From positions 2,948,001 to 3,012,000 of the forward strand of contig NZ_VCBX02000001.1 of the NCBI RefSeq assembly GCF_005938745.2: DNA of 64,000 nucleotides, in the 5' to 3' direction. The position numbers and the translations under genes were made by a program. This DNA is from Rhodococcus sp. KBS0724. Its GTDB lineage: Bacteria > Actinomycetota > Actinomycetes > Mycobacteriales > Mycobacteriaceae. The notes beneath the pieces were generated by a model. The model was not told the DNA's origin. It made no database searches and saw only the letters and a program-made list of their open reading frames with translations. This document shows positions 17,793-27,877 of this stretch, piece by piece (the first letter of the stretch is position 1; every line of letters starts with the position of its first letter).

Positions 17793-19801
17793 CCGAGATC
17801 ACCGTTCAGCGTCCCGGCATGCTGAGCACCGTTCAGGACTGGCCGGGCCGCGTCGGTTACTGGCAGATCGGTGTACCCCCGTCAGGCCCGATGGACGACC
17901 TGTCCTTCCGACTTGGCAACGAGGCACTCGGCAACGAACCGGGAGCAGCTGGACTCGAGTGCACGATGGCCGGCCCCGCGCTGCGATTCGCCGAGGCCAC
18001 CGTTGTCTGCGTCACCGGCGCACCGGCCACCGTCCGAGTGAACGGACTGCAGGTCCGGGCCTGGGCGCCGGTCCACGTTCCGGCCGGCGGCGTCCTCGAC
18101 GTCGGGGCGACAACCGGTCCGGGACTGCGGATTTACGTGCTGGTACGCGGAGGAATCGACGTGCCCGACTACCTGGGCAGCGGTGCCACCTTCACACTCG
18201 GCAAGTTCGGCGGTCACGAAGGCCGGACGCTACGCGAGGGCGACGTATTGAGCTGCGGGGCAGGTCTGTGCAACCCCGATGCCGCCCAACCGGTTCCGAT
18301 GGAACACGTCCCGGTGATCGGTGGCCGCTGGGAGATCGCCGTTACCGAGGGGCCACACGGCGCACCGGAGTTCTTCACCCGCAACGACATCGACACGTTG
18401 TACGCCACCGACTACGAAGTGCACTTCAACTCGGACCGCACCGGCGTCCGCCTGATCGGGCCGCAGCCGGACTGGGCGCGCAACGACGGCGGCGAAGCGG
18501 GTCTGCACCCCTCCAACATTCACGACAATGCCTATTCGGTTGGCGCGCTGGACTTCACCGGTGACACCCCGATTCTGCTCGGGCCCGACGGACCGAGCCT
18601 GGGTGGATTTGTCTGCCCGGTTACCGTCGTATCCGCAGAAAGGTGGAAGCTCGGGCAGTTGAGCCCCGGCGATACCGTGCGATTCGTACCGATCCGCGCC
18701 GATCGCGCCGCGTCGAAACGTCAACTGGGCCTGAGCCGCCGCGCGAGCCTGCCGGCCGTATTCAGCGGCGGCGGAGACGGGGACGACGGAGTGATCGCCC
18801 GCCGCGACGGCAAGACCGCAGTGACGTATCGCCGCTCCGGTGACGACAATGTTCTTGTCGAATACGGGGACATGACTCTCGACCTCGCACTTCGGGCGCG
18901 GGCGCACGCACTGCACCAGCGACTCGAGGCGGAGAAGCCGGCGGGGCTACTCGATCTCACTCCCGGCATCCGGTCGCTGCAGGTGCGCGTCGACCCTGAC
19001 GTACTGCCGGTGTCGAAGTTGATGGGCTTGCTCGCCGAGGCCGAGGATCAGATCCCGGATTCGTCCGAACTTGTGGTGCCCAGCCGATCGGTCCGGATGC
19101 CTCTGTCCTGGGACGACCCGTCCACTCGCGAGGCAATCAAGCGGTACATGCACGGTGTTCGCGCCGACGCGCCGTGGTGCCCGTGGAACATCGAATTCAT
19201 TCGGCGGATGAACGGGCTGGACTCGGTTGCCGACGTCTTCGACACGGTATTCGATGCCGAGTACCTCGTGCTCGGGCTTGGCGACGTCTATCTCGGCGCT
19301 CCGGTGGCCACCCCACTGGATCCGCGTCACCGTCTGGTCACTACCAAGTACAACCCCGCGCGCACCTGGACGCCGGAGAATGCCGTCGGGATCGGCGGTG
19401 CCTACCTGTGCATCTACGGCATGGAAGGGCCAGGCGGCTACCAGTTCGTCGGCCGCACAACCCAGGTGTGGAACCACCGGTATCCGGAGAAGTCCGGGCC
19501 GTTCGAGGACGGCACACCCTGGTTGCTGCGCTTCTTCGACCGGATCTCGTGGTACCCCGTCGAACCGGACGAACTGCTTGAACTGCGCGCCGAGACGGCT
19601 GCGGGTGGGCCCGGCGGCGTGCACATCACGGATGGCAGTTTCTCTCTCGCCGAACACGAGCAATTCCTCACCGCCAATGCGGATTCCATTGCGGCATTCC
19701 GCGCCACCCAAGCCGTAGCGTTCGGCGCCGAGCGGGACGCGTGGTCTGCTGCCGGTGAATTTGCCCGCACCACAACAACAGTCAAGGAGGTGGCCGCGTG
19801 A
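17789..19801 (+). CDS. Urea/guanidine carboxylase carboxyltransferase domain only
   Basis: A 670-residue protein that corresponds to the CT part of urea (or guanidine) carboxylase. The first half is an AHS2/KipA-like unit ([19 protein letters not shown]), the second an AHS1/KipI-like unit with the UC-type stretch [17 protein letters not shown] and the later [13 protein letters not shown] full urea carboxylase has an N-terminal biotin carboxylase of about 450 residues and a C-terminal biotin carrier; both are absent here. No EAMKM-type biotinylation site exists in the chain. The upstream DUF1989 gene overlaps the ATG and the downstream gene overlaps its stop, so neither end has been lost by frameshift. 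The missing modules must come from another locus, or the protein has a different reaction. Confidence 0.85.
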   Translation: MTEITVQRPGMLSTVQDWPGRVGYWQIGVPPSGPMDDLSFRLGNEALGNEPGAAGLECTMAGPALRFAEATVVCVTGAPATVRVNGLQVRAWAPVHVPAGGVLDVGATTGPGLRIYVLVRGGIDVPDYLGSGATFTLGKFGGHEGRTLREGDVLSCGAGLCNPDAAQPVPMEHVPVIGGRWEIAVTEGPHGAPEFFTRNDIDTLYATDYEVHFNSDRTGVRLIGPQPDWARNDGGEAGLHPSNIHDNAYSVGALDFTGDTPILLGPDGPSLGGFVCPVTVVSAERWKLGQLSPGDTVRFVPIRADRAASKRQLGLSRRASLPAVFSGGGDGDDGVIARRDGKTAVTYRRSGDDNVLVEYGDMTLDLALRARAHALHQRLEAEKPAGLLDLTPGIRSLQVRVDPDVLPVSKLMGLLAEAEDQIPDSSELVVPSRSVRMPLSWDDPSTREAIKRYMHGVRADAPWCPWNIEFIRRMNGLDSVADVFDTVFDAEYLVLGLGDVYLGAPVATPLDPRHRLVTTKYNPARTWTPENAVGIGGAYLCIYGMEGPGGYQFVGRTTQVWNHRYPEKSGPFEDGTPWLLRFFDRISWYPVEPDELLELRAETAAGGPGGVHITDGSFSLAEHEQFLTANADSIAAFRATQAVAFGAERDAWSAAGEFARTTTTVKEVAA

Positions 19802-21486
19802 GCGCACGGATTACAGCTACGGCGCGGGTCGCGGCAGCGTATCGGGCGATTGAAACCGCTGACAGGCCGGAGATCTGGATACACCTACGCCCCGAAGCCG
19901 ACGTGATGGCCGAGGCCGCACTCGTTGACGCGTCCACTGCTGACCTACCGCTGCGAGGTGTGGTTCTCGCGGTAAAGGACAACGTCGACGTGGCCGGCGT
20001 GCCGACCACTGCTGGGTGTCCCGAGTTCGGGTACACACCCGCAGTCGACGCGGCGGCGGTTGCGGCGCTACGGGCGGCGGGCGCGGTCGTGCTGGGCAAG
20101 ACGAACCTCGACCAGTTCGCGACCGGGTTGGTCGGCACTCGCAGCCCGCACGGCGCGGTGCGGGATTCGCGTCGGCCCGAGTACATCTCGGGTGGCTCGA
20201 GTTCGGGGTCAGCGGTTGCCGTCGCTCTCGGGCTGGTCGACATCGCAATCGGCACCGACACCGCAGGGTCCGGCCGTGTTCCGGCTGGTCTGCAGGGCAT
20301 CGTCGGCGTCAAGCCGACGGTCGGAGTCGTCTCGACCGAGGGAGTGGTTCCAGCATGTAGTTCTTACGACTGCGTGACCATCTTTGCTGCGGATCTGGCC
20401 GGCGCCGAGTCCGCGATGGCCGTGATGGCATCAGGCGCACCGGACCGCCAGTGGCCGAGCGACGTCCGGTTGGCAGCGCCGCCGCGGCCACGAGTGGCAG
20501 TTCCAGCTTTGTTGCCCGGACTGGACGAGCAGTGGGCGGCGGCGTTCGGCGCAGCTGTCGAACGGTTGCGTTCCGCGGGTGCCGAGGTAGTCGAGATTGA
20601 CCTGACGCTGTTCCTCGATGCCGCAAAGCTTCTGTACGACGGTGCGCTCGTCGCCGAAAGATATGCGGCGGTAGGTGAATTCGTCGACGACCATCCGGAT
20701 GCTGTGGACCCAACGGTACGTTCGATCGTTGCGCCCGCCGGAGCCATTCCGGCGCATCGACTACTGGCGGATCGGGAGTTGTTGGCGCAGTTGCGGAACC
20801 GGGCGATGACGGAGCTCGACGGATGTGATGCCCTGATGGTGCCGACGGCGCCGGAACATCCGACGATCGCCGAGGTCGCTGCTGATCCGATCGGTGTGAA
20901 CTCCCGGATGGGGACGTACACCAACTTCTGCAATCTCTTCGACCTTTCAGCCATCGCCGTTCCTGCCGGTACTGCCGGCGATGCGCAGTTCGGGGTGACG
21001 GTGCTGGCGCGTGCGTTCGAGGACGGCGTCGCCGCCGACATCGCGGCAATGGTGACCGGTGACGAAGCAACAGGATGGACGTCGGAACCGGCGGACACGG
21101 TCGAACTGTCGGTCTTCGGCGCTCACCTGCGCGGTCAGCCGCTCGAGCATCAGCTGACTGGGCTCGGCGCCCGGTGGCTCGGCCCGGTAGTAACCGCTCC
21201 GCGTTACCGGTTGAGTGCGCTGGACACAACGCCGCCCAAACCGGGATTGGTCCGGGTGGCAGATGGCGGCGTGGCGATCGTGGGGGAGCGCTGGCAACTC
21301 ACTCCCGCTGCTCTCGGCACGTTCCTCGCTGCGCTACCGACGCCGATGATGCTCGGTTCGGTCGAATTCGACGACGGCAGTTGGGGAACCGGATTCGGTT
21401 GCGACCAGGAGGCAGCGTCCACCGGCAAGGACATCAGCGAGTACGGCGGCTGGAAGGCTGCGCTGGACGCCGGGGCGGTGGGCTGA
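19798..21486 (+). CDS. atzF: Allophanate hydrolase
   Basis: A 562-residue allophanate hydrolase (allophanate to 2 NH3 and 2 CO2). The amidase-signature core has the catalytic Lys in [12 protein letters not shown], the cis-Ser in [12 protein letters not shown] and the nucleophilic Ser in [11 protein letters not shown]. The C-terminal AH_C domain is complete and ends with [13 protein letters not shown]. It is the last gene of the operon and should finish the pathway begun by the carboxyltransferase and DUF1989 proteins. The GTG at 19798 overlaps the upstream stop by four bases. The symbol atzF is used for the enzyme class, not to imply triazine breakdown. Confidence 0.92.
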   Translation: MSARITATARVAAAYRAIETADRPEIWIHLRPEADVMAEAALVDASTADLPLRGVVLAVKDNVDVAGVPTTAGCPEFGYTPAVDAAAVAALRAAGAVVLGKTNLDQFATGLVGTRSPHGAVRDSRRPEYISGGSSSGSAVAVALGLVDIAIGTDTAGSGRVPAGLQGIVGVKPTVGVVSTEGVVPACSSYDCVTIFAADLAGAESAMAVMASGAPDRQWPSDVRLAAPPRPRVAVPALLPGLDEQWAAAFGAAVERLRSAGAEVVEIDLTLFLDAAKLLYDGALVAERYAAVGEFVDDHPDAVDPTVRSIVAPAGAIPAHRLLADRELLAQLRNRAMTELDGCDALMVPTAPEHPTIAEVAADPIGVNSRMGTYTNFCNLFDLSAIAVPAGTAGDAQFGVTVLARAFEDGVAADIAAMVTGDEATGWTSEPADTVELSVFGAHLRGQPLEHQLTGLGARWLGPVVTAPRYRLSALDTTPPKPGLVRVADGGVAIVGERWQLTPAALGTFLAALPTPMMLGSVEFDDGSWGTGFGCDQEAASTGKDISEYGGWKAALDAGAVG

Positions 21487-21513
21487 CTTTCGAGTACTGG
21501 TCCCGGATTTCGC

Positions 21514-21942
21514 TCAGCTTTGGTCGTGATCGAACGTCACGCCGCGGCCGGTGATTTCGGTTGCCGTGATTTCGACAACGTTGTATTTGGGCGTCGGAAT
21601 CCAGGACCGCAATCCCAATTCGTCGATCTTGGCGGTTTCGGTGAACGACGTAATCACCCGCGCGGTTCCGCGCACTACAACACTCCATCCTTGTTCTGGG
21701 CCAACGTGATCGGCTTCGAACAGAACGCGGTCGTCGATGGTCAGTTCGACGAGTTTGGTGCCCTCGGCGGTGCGAAAGTAGATGTGGTTGTCGTCGACCA
21801 CATAGTTGACCGGGAAAATGTCCACGCGGCCGGAAGCTCCGACAACAATCCGGCCCAATGAGGCTTGGCTCAGCAGTTTCCAGCTGTCTTCAGCTGCAAG
21901 GACAACGACGGGTGAATTCGAGGAGAGATCGTTGGCGGTCAT
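21514..21942 (-). CDS. PPOX/flavin-binding pyridoxamine oxidase-like protein
   Basis: A 142-residue split-barrel protein of the pyridoxamine 5'-phosphate oxidase-like group. Pattern features are LLSQASLGRIVV, PVNYVVDDNHIYFRTAEGTKL and the C-terminal WSVVVRGTARVI. Such small proteins bind FMN or F420 and reduce varied substrates; the cofactor here is not decided. It converges with the allophanate hydrolase gene, 27 bp apart. Confidence 0.8.
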   Translation of the reverse strand: MTANDLSSNSPVVVLAAEDSWKLLSQASLGRIVVGASGRVDIFPVNYVVDDNHIYFRTAEGTKLVELTIDDRVLFEADHVGPEQGWSVVVRGTARVITSFTETAKIDELGLRSWIPTPKYNVVEITATEITGRGVTFDHDQS

Positions 21943-21999
21943 GTCTCATTTTCTCATGTGAGAGGGGGCAAATCGTGCGAGTTGGACGAAGATCACTAG

Positions 22000-23298
22000 T
22001 CAGCGAGTCGGTGTCGGCGAAGCGGGTACCGCAGCGGGATCACCGCCGGGTACGGCACTCGCGCCGTAGAAGGTGGGAATGATGCCCTTGGCCAGTACCA
22101 ACGCCGACCCCTCGCCCGTTGGTACCGTCGCCAGGTTTGTCGCGATCACCATGGTGAGGTCGGTGCTCGGATCGTGTGCCATGAATGTCATGTATCCGGG
22201 AATTTGGCCGTCGTGGCCGATCAGTGCAGGTCCGAAGCGGGCGATGCCGAGACCGTAGCCGGCAGCGGAGGGATTGCTCGGGTCGGTTGGTTGGATGCTG
22301 TCGAGGCGAATCTTCTGCATGTCGTCGTTCAGCAGCCCGCCGCCGACAAGGGCTTTGACGTAGGTGGCCAGCTCTCCGACGGTCGAGATTGCGCCGCCCG
22401 CTGTCCAGGTCCAGGACGGGTTGGCGTCGGTCTCGTTGTTCGGCTTCAAGGTGCCGGCCAGCGCTGCGCTCAGTTCGGGTTCGGGGAGTGCAAAGGTGTC
22501 GATCGTGGAGACATTGGTGCCGAAGGAGTATCCCTGCGGATGGGGGTCGGGGATCGAGGAATCGTCTGCTGCCGGCAACGACGTGTGTGTCAGACCCAGG
22601 GGCTCGTAGATGCGCTCCTGGAACGCTTGTGCTGCAGACATATCGGTGAGTTTTTCGATGAGCAGGCCGAGTAGCACGATGTTGGTATTGCTGTACTCGA
22701 ACTTCTCGCCGGGAGCAAAATCGACGGGGTGGGAGAATGCGATAGCCAGCAATTCCTCCGGTGTCCACGCCTTCTGCGGGTCATTGTCGAGCGTCGCGTT
22801 GAATTGTGGGTCGAAAGAGTAGCTGTACAACCCGCTGTGCATGTCCGACAGCTGCGCAATGGTGATCGTGTCGCCGTTCGGCACCCCGTCGATGTACTTG
22901 CCGATGGGATCGTCCAGGCTGAGTTTTCCTTCCTGCACCAACTGAAGAATGACCGTCGACGTCATTGTCTTGGTGTTGCTTCCGACGCGGAAGTAGTCGT
23001 CCAGCGACATCGGTTTGTCCTCGCCGATGACCTGGGTGCCGAATGTCGCGGTCCAGTCGCCTTGTGTCGGCGACGAGATCAGCACTACCGCTCCGGGAAT
23101 GACGTTGTCTTTCATCAGTTTCTCGATGGCCGGCCGCAAGGTTGCCGCGTACGCCGGTTCGGCGTCATTGTTTGTCGAGGTGATCTGGCTCTGCGAAACG
23201 TCGGAGGAATCCGTCACCTCTGACGAGGTTCCGCACCCTGACAGGACGACGAGGCTGACCGTCAACGCAACGGCTGCCGTTGTGGTGTGAGGACGCAT
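22000..23298 (-). CDS. Serine beta-lactamase/DD-peptidase-like lipoprotein
   Basis: A 432-residue exported lipoprotein. The signal peptide ends in VVLSGC (Cys22 is the lipidated residue) after a hydrophobic run. The beta-lactamase fold motifs are SNTK (Ser107-Lys110), YSN (Tyr202-Asn204) and IGHDGQIPGY for the third motif. This pattern belongs to class C-like/esterase-type D-alanyl-D-alanine carboxypeptidases; many act as cell-wall hydrolases or esterases rather than antibiotic-resistance enzymes. It stands alone upstream of tesB. Confidence 0.87.
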   Translation of the reverse strand: MRPHTTTAAVALTVSLVVLSGCGTSSEVTDSSDVSQSQITSTNNDAEPAYAATLRPAIEKLMKDNVIPGAVVLISSPTQGDWTATFGTQVIGEDKPMSLDDYFRVGSNTKTMTSTVILQLVQEGKLSLDDPIGKYIDGVPNGDTITIAQLSDMHSGLYSYSFDPQFNATLDNDPQKAWTPEELLAIAFSHPVDFAPGEKFEYSNTNIVLLGLLIEKLTDMSAAQAFQERIYEPLGLTHTSLPAADDSSIPDPHPQGYSFGTNVSTIDTFALPEPELSAALAGTLKPNNETDANPSWTWTAGGAISTVGELATYVKALVGGGLLNDDMQKIRLDSIQPTDPSNPSAAGYGLGIARFGPALIGHDGQIPGYMTFMAHDPSTDLTMVIATNLATVPTGEGSALVLAKGIIPTFYGASAVPGGDPAAVPASPTPTR

Positions 23299-23473
23299 GG
23301 ATTCTCCCGGTCTGCGATCGTGAATTCACCTGCACTTCGAATCGTAAAGAACTGGCGTGTCCGTTTTAGGTGTTTCGCGTGTCTGGGCTGGTTGAATTCG
23401 CTGAATGTATCCACGATCAGGCATTGTGTGACTGTCGGTGAGGATGCGGCGGACGCCGAGAACGGGAGTAGCG

Positions 23474-24295
23474 ATGGCGACGATCGAAGAGATTCTGGAA
23501 CTGGAACGCCTCGAACGGGACATTTTCCGAGGGATAATCGCGGAGACCACGCTGCCCCGAACATTCGGTGGACAGGTGGCAGGTCAGGCGCTTGTCTCGG
23601 CCGTGCGTACCGTCGATCCGGAATTCTCGGTTCATTCGCTGCACGGATACTTCCTTCGGCCGGGAAACCCCAAGGAGCCCACCGTCTTCCTGGTCGACCG
23701 CGTGCGCGACGGCCGGTCCTTTGCTACGCGACGGGTGACGGGAATTCAGGACGGGCAGGCGATCTTCACGATGTCGGCGTCGTTCCATGTTCAAGACGAG
23801 GGCATCGAGCACCAAGACGAGATGCCGCCGGTGCCCGATCCGGAGACGCTCGAGCTGGCCACCGACTCCGACGACGGTGAGACCGCGTGGCTGGCGCGTG
23901 AGTGGGCGGATTGGGATCTGCGACTCGTCCCACACGCCGATATCAGTAAGCGTCCCGGTGCCGCGGCTCAGCAGCAAGTGTGGTTCCGCTCGCGGGAGGC
24001 GCTGCCGGACGACCCGGTCTTCCACGTCTGCACTCTTGCGTACATGAGCGACATGACCTTGCTCGGATCGTCTCGCCGCCCACACATGGACGTACCGATG
24101 CAGGCCGCGTCGCTCGATCACGCAATGTGGTTCCTGCGCCCGTTCCGGGCGGACGAGTGGTTGTTGTACGACCAGACGTCGCCGTCGGCCGGTTTCGGTC
24201 GCGCGCTGACACAGGGACGGATCTTCGACCGGAGCGGAAACATGGTTGCCGCGGTCGTCCAGGAAGGCCTGACGCGTCACCTGCGTACTCAGTGA
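23474..24295 (+). CDS. tesB: Acyl-CoA thioesterase II, copy 1
   Basis: A 273-residue TesB-type thioesterase (double hot-dog), which hydrolyses acyl-CoA to free acid and CoA. The repeats [28 protein letters not shown] and, in the second half, [18 protein letters not shown] and [12 protein letters not shown] are typical. It starts with [14 protein letters not shown] at ATG 23474; upstream in-frame starts exist but lack such sequence. A close paralogue lies at 24990 (same motifs, about two-thirds identical by eye). Its 3' end overlaps a minus-strand gene by seven bases. Confidence 0.88.
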   Translation: MATIEEILELERLERDIFRGIIAETTLPRTFGGQVAGQALVSAVRTVDPEFSVHSLHGYFLRPGNPKEPTVFLVDRVRDGRSFATRRVTGIQDGQAIFTMSASFHVQDEGIEHQDEMPPVPDPETLELATDSDDGETAWLAREWADWDLRLVPHADISKRPGAAAQQQVWFRSREALPDDPVFHVCTLAYMSDMTLLGSSRRPHMDVPMQAASLDHAMWFLRPFRADEWLLYDQTSPSAGFGRALTQGRIFDRSGNMVAAVVQEGLTRHLRTQ

Positions 24296-24900
24296 GTGCG
24301 CACAGCGGGCCGAGCCGGGTGGTCGTAACGCACGTCCAGGTCGATCCGGTCGGTTACACCGCACTGATGTTCGAGTAGTGCATCGACGGTCCACAGGTCG
24401 GTTGGCGGTGTGTGCCGCCGTAGTGCCGCCTCGGACATGTGCAACCGGACGGTGACGTCGAAGTCGAGACCGCGCCCCAGCAGCATCGGTCCGGCGACGA
24501 CGATCACCGTCCGATCGTGAACGGGCCGACGGGAGGATCGTGCCGACCGGTCGGCTACTTCGTCCCACAGCTGGGGGAGCCACGTGCGACGCGTTCGCGC
24601 GCCCGTGACAACTTCACGGTCCAGAGCGTCGTAGTCGAACCACATCGTTCGATAGCTCAGCGGATCTTCGTGCCCGAACTCGAGTCGCAACGACGCCGGT
24701 CGCACGTAGTCGTGAAGAGAGACAACAGCACTCGGGCGTTGTCGTGACTCTGCGGCAACCCCGATCAGCTGCGCGAGTTCGACCGGTCTGGCGCAATCAG
24801 CGCCGTCCAGCGCCACGACCGCAACCGTCGGGTGTGATTCGCACAGTGATACAACCTGTTCGGCCAGGGCCTGCGGGGTGGAGGGAATGAAGACGTTCAC
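24289..24900 (-). CDS. Uridine-kinase-like protein without a Walker A lysine
   Basis: A 203-residue protein of an actinobacterial family usually labelled uridine kinase. The expected P-loop position reads ALDGADCARPVEL and lacks GK(S/T), so ATP binding by the usual route is not supported. The later blocks (YVRPASLRLEFGHEDPLSY and GPMLLGRGLDFDVTVRLHMSE) are the same as in that family. It is inverted between two tesB copies; its 3' end overlaps the first by seven bases. Function unknown. Confidence 0.68.
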   Translation of the reverse strand: MNVFIPSTPQALAEQVVSLCESHPTVAVVALDGADCARPVELAQLIGVAAESRQRPSAVVSLHDYVRPASLRLEFGHEDPLSYRTMWFDYDALDREVVTGARTRRTWLPQLWDEVADRSARSSRRPVHDRTVIVVAGPMLLGRGLDFDVTVRLHMSEAALRRHTPPTDLWTVDALLEHQCGVTDRIDLDVRYDHPARPAVRTH

Positions 24901-24989
24901 GCCACCATGGTGCCGTGCGGCGGCGGCGAACCGATAATGTGAACCCGTTGCCCGCCGGCGCTGTCGGCTTTTACTCTGCCGGAGGACTC

Positions 24990-25844
24990 ATGATTGGTAT
25001 CGAGGAGATCCTCGAGCTCGAAACGTTGGAGAAGGACATCTTCAGGGGGGCCGTTCACCCCACTGTTATGCAGCGCACCTTCGGTGGACAGGTGGCCGGC
25101 CAGTCTCTGGTCTCCGCCGTCAGCACCGTAGACGAGCGATTCCACGTGCATTCGTTGCACGGATATTTTTTGCGGCCGGGTAATCCCAAGATTCCGACGG
25201 TGTATCTCGTCGACCGGATCCGCGACGGGCGCTCGTTCTGCACACGCCGGGTGAACGCCGTCCAGGACGGGAAGACGATCTTCTCGATGTCGGCGTCGTT
25301 CCACGTCGAGGATCAAGGCATCGAGCATCAGGACCGGATGCCGAAAGTCCCGATGCCGGAGGAACTGCCGGACCCGTTGACCAATCCGGATTTCGCCGGA
25401 ACGCCGCTACACGAGGAGTGGCGGAACTGGGATCTGCGAATCGTGCCCGCAGACGTTGCCACATCGGCGCCGGATATGCCTGCGCAGCAGCGGGTTTGGA
25501 TCCGTTATCGCAACACCTTGCCGGATCGCCCACTTCTGCATATCTGTACGTTGGCCTATCTGAGTGACATGACGCTGCTCAACACATCCAACGTGCCGCA
25601 CAAGGACGTGAAGACGCAGAATGCCTCACTCGATCATGCGATGTGGTTCCTGCGTCCGTTCCGGGCCGACGAATGGTTGATGTACGACCAGACATCGCCG
25701 TCGGCAGGGTTCGGGCGAGCCCTGACGCAGGGGCGCATTTACGATCGAAGCGGCAATATGGTGGCAGCAGTAGTTCAAGAAGGCTTGGCGCGGATCGAAC
25801 GCGAGCCGGTGGACCGTGAAGACAAGACAGGAACGCACGCATGA
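24990..25844 (+). CDS. tesB: Acyl-CoA thioesterase II, copy 2
   Basis: A 284-residue TesB-family thioesterase, paralogue of the gene at 23474. It keeps [29 protein letters not shown] and [18 protein letters not shown], and begins [20 protein letters not shown] ends four bases before the ATG at 24990. The 3' end overlaps pdxT by four bases (ATGA), so the two are coupled. In Mycobacterium tuberculosis the same pair stands between pdxS and pdxT, so this copy is likely the conserved one and the copy at 23474 the additional one. Confidence 0.9.
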   Translation: MIGIEEILELETLEKDIFRGAVHPTVMQRTFGGQVAGQSLVSAVSTVDERFHVHSLHGYFLRPGNPKIPTVYLVDRIRDGRSFCTRRVNAVQDGKTIFSMSASFHVEDQGIEHQDRMPKVPMPEELPDPLTNPDFAGTPLHEEWRNWDLRIVPADVATSAPDMPAQQRVWIRYRNTLPDRPLLHICTLAYLSDMTLLNTSNVPHKDVKTQNASLDHAMWFLRPFRADEWLMYDQTSPSAGFGRALTQGRIYDRSGNMVAAVVQEGLARIEREPVDREDKTGTHA

Positions 25845-26446
25845 CTCGTCCGTTGATCGGGGTACTCGCACTCCAGGGTGATGTTCGGGAACATCTTGCC
25901 GCATTGACGGATTCCGGGGCGGATGCCGTGGGTGTGCGTCGTCCGGAGGAACTCGACAAGGTCGACGGCATAGTGATCCCTGGCGGCGAATCGACGACGA
26001 TGAGCCGGCTTCTTCAGGTTTTCGAGTTGCTCGACCCACTGCGTGAACGGCTTCGCGGTGGACTGCCTGCCTACGGTTCGTGTGCGGGCATGATCTTGCT
26101 CGCCAGCGAGGTGCTCGACACCCGGCCTGACGCCGAGCACCTCGATGCAATCGATATGACCGTACGCCGCAACGCCTTCGGTCGGCAGGTCGATTCCTTC
26201 GAATCGGACCTCGACTTCGAGGGCATTGTCGGAGACCCCGTCCGGGCAGTCTTCATTCGCGCGCCGTGGGTGGAACGGGTCGGCCCGGGTGTCGAGGTTC
26301 TTGCCCAGGTACCGGCGGCAGCAGGAGAGGCTGCCGGCCGGATCGTCGCTGTTCGGCAAGGTTCGGTGATTGCGACGTCGTTCCATCCGGAGGTAACCGG
26401 AGACCGTCGCGTGCACGAGCTCTTCGTCGACCTGGTGCGAGGCTAG
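25841..26446 (+). CDS. pdxT: Pyridoxal 5'-phosphate synthase glutaminase subunit PdxT
   Basis: A 201-residue class I glutamine amidotransferase that supplies ammonia to PdxS in vitamin B6 synthesis. The GGESTTM loop (49-55), the nucleophile Cys81 in GSCAGM, and the His182/Glu184 pair in SFHPEVTGD are present. pdxS, normally two genes upstream in relatives, is not found in this window. The stop converges on the DUF1648 gene with a four-base overlap. Cytoplasmic, as PdxS-PdxT dodecamer. Confidence 0.95.
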   Translation: MTRPLIGVLALQGDVREHLAALTDSGADAVGVRRPEELDKVDGIVIPGGESTTMSRLLQVFELLDPLRERLRGGLPAYGSCAGMILLASEVLDTRPDAEHLDAIDMTVRRNAFGRQVDSFESDLDFEGIVGDPVRAVFIRAPWVERVGPGVEVLAQVPAAAGEAAGRIVAVRQGSVIATSFHPEVTGDRRVHELFVDLVRG

Positions 26447-27378
26447 ATCTCGCGGGCATCAGTCCGCTGAACGAGTGAATTAAGGAGTCGGACACCATCT
26501 TCCGGGTGATCGACGGTCACGGCGAAAACGCGCCCGGTCTCGAGAGTCAATACGATTGCCTCGCCGGAGCGCAGCGTGACCGCCGTGCCCCGCGGAGTGA
26601 TGCGATAGCCGTATCCACCCCACTCCAGCGGGCGGATGGTGTCGACCGATGCGGACTTCACCCGGGTGATGGCAATCTTCTTCCACCGGACGCCCCACGA
26701 ACTGATGCTCAGCCCGGAATTGTCCACTCGGACCGTGACGGATGCGAAGGCCGCTGTCATGACGGTGGCGGCGAGCAGGATCGCAGCTACCCACCAGTCG
26801 GAGTACGCGGCGGTGCCGACCGTGAGTGCGGTCAGGCCGGCGGAGAGAATCCAGGGCCAGAGGCTGTTGACTCGGCCGATCCACGCTGCGCGTTCGGTGG
26901 CGGTCAGCGGCGAATCCAAGGTCGGGGTGGGGAGCGGTGGTTGCGCAGTCGCCCCGTCGCGTGCGGTGAGTGCCCACGCGCCGATTCCCGTCATCGCCGC
27001 GGCAATGGGAAGGGCGATCCACCAGCCGATCCGGGCGTTCTCGGGAGTGCCCGCATCGAGGGTGAGGGCAACACTGAGGATCCAGATCGTTGCGGACGTC
27101 GCGGCTGCGGTGGCTGTGACGGACAGAAGTAGGGGAGCGGAGTCGCTCGCGCGAATCGCGGTGGCAGCGGCCACCATGGAGGCGATCAACGACACGGCCA
27201 GCGTAATGGCGAAGAATGTTGTGGTTGTAGCGAATCCGTCCGGGGTCGATCCGGACCAGTGACTGGCGACGGTGGGCGGAAGCTGATCGCCCCACACCAG
27301 GCGCGCCACGATCAGCGCGGCCGTGGGGACGAAGGTCAACGAGGCTGCGGTCCAGAGTCGGACCTTGCTGGTCGTCAT
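26443..27378 (-). CDS. DUF1648-type membrane protein
   Basis: A 311-residue membrane protein with about six hydrophobic stretches. The N-terminus ([18 protein letters not shown]) is the DUF1648 signature, and the C-terminal part has a PH-like strand-rich end with ITRVKSASV. It is translated with the GntR regulator upstream, by a four-base overlap. Pairs of YtrA-like GntR regulators with such membrane proteins are seen in other Actinobacteria and Firmicutes, with envelope-related roles proposed but not established here. Confidence 0.78.
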   Translation of the reverse strand: MTTSKVRLWTAASLTFVPTAALIVARLVWGDQLPPTVASHWSGSTPDGFATTTTFFAITLAVSLIASMVAAATAIRASDSAPLLLSVTATAAATSATIWILSVALTLDAGTPENARIGWWIALPIAAAMTGIGAWALTARDGATAQPPLPTPTLDSPLTATERAAWIGRVNSLWPWILSAGLTALTVGTAAYSDWWVAAILLAATVMTAAFASVTVRVDNSGLSISSWGVRWKKIAITRVKSASVDTIRPLEWGGYGYRITPRGTAVTLRSGEAIVLTLETGRVFAVTVDHPEDGVRLLNSLVQRTDAREI

Positions 27379-27731
27379 TGTGTGCTGGTCTCCTTGATGA
27401 GGTCGAGCATGTGGGCTGTGTCGAGACCCAGATTGCGGGCCTGGCGGACGAACTCTCGCGCTGATTCGTGGAGAGCTGTTGCACCGGAATCGAATTCGGC
27501 GCGGATGACGGCACCGCGGCCGCGTCGTAGATCGATGAGGCCCTCGTCGCGCAGCGTTGCGTATGCGCGTAGGACGGTGTGCAGATTGACGTCGACCGAC
27601 TCGGCGAGGGCACGGGCAGACGGCAGTCGATCGCCTGGACCGATTTCGCCGCGGATGACGGCCCCGCGCACTCCGGCCGCAATCTGATCGGCGAGAGGCG
27701 TCGCTGAGGCGTGATCAATCCGAATCAACAT
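27375..27731 (-). CDS. GntR regulator, YtrA subfamily
   Basis: A 118-residue GntR-type repressor with the winged helix motif GDRLPSARALAESVDVNLHTVLRAYATLRDEG and the short C-terminus typical of the YtrA subfamily. The ATG at 27731 is the first base pairs of a perfect dyad, and a TAGAAT box ends six bases before it, so the transcript is probably leaderless. It is likely to bind the dyad and repress its own operon with the DUF1648 protein. Divergent from yebC over 146 bp. Confidence 0.88.
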   Translation of the reverse strand: MLIRIDHASATPLADQIAAGVRGAVIRGEIGPGDRLPSARALAESVDVNLHTVLRAYATLRDEGLIDLRRGRGAVIRAEFDSGATALHESAREFVRQARNLGLDTAHMLDLIKETSTQ

Positions 27732-27751
27732 GTTTGCATTCTATGCAAACA
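27731..27751. promoter_or_regulatory. GntR autoregulatory operator and leaderless promoter
   Basis: TGTTTGCAT-N3-ATGCAAACA is a perfect 9+3+9 dyad. On the minus strand the -10 hexamer TAGAAT (27738-27743) lies in the centre, and six bases later comes the ATG (27731). The operator thus covers both the -10 element and the start codon. Confidence 0.83.
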
Positions 27752-27877
27752 ATCTCGTGTTTGGCGAATTAGTGTGCGGGGGATGCAGCACGTGGCGACG
27801 TGGGACGGGTAACATCGTCAGAGCTGAAAGAAGCGCATTCGGCGTGCGCAACACAGCAGGAAAGGGGCTTGAATCGC

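Noticed and set aside
23417..24583. 388-codon minus-strand frame over tesB
   Set aside because: Crosses the tesB and kinase-like genes in a shadow frame.
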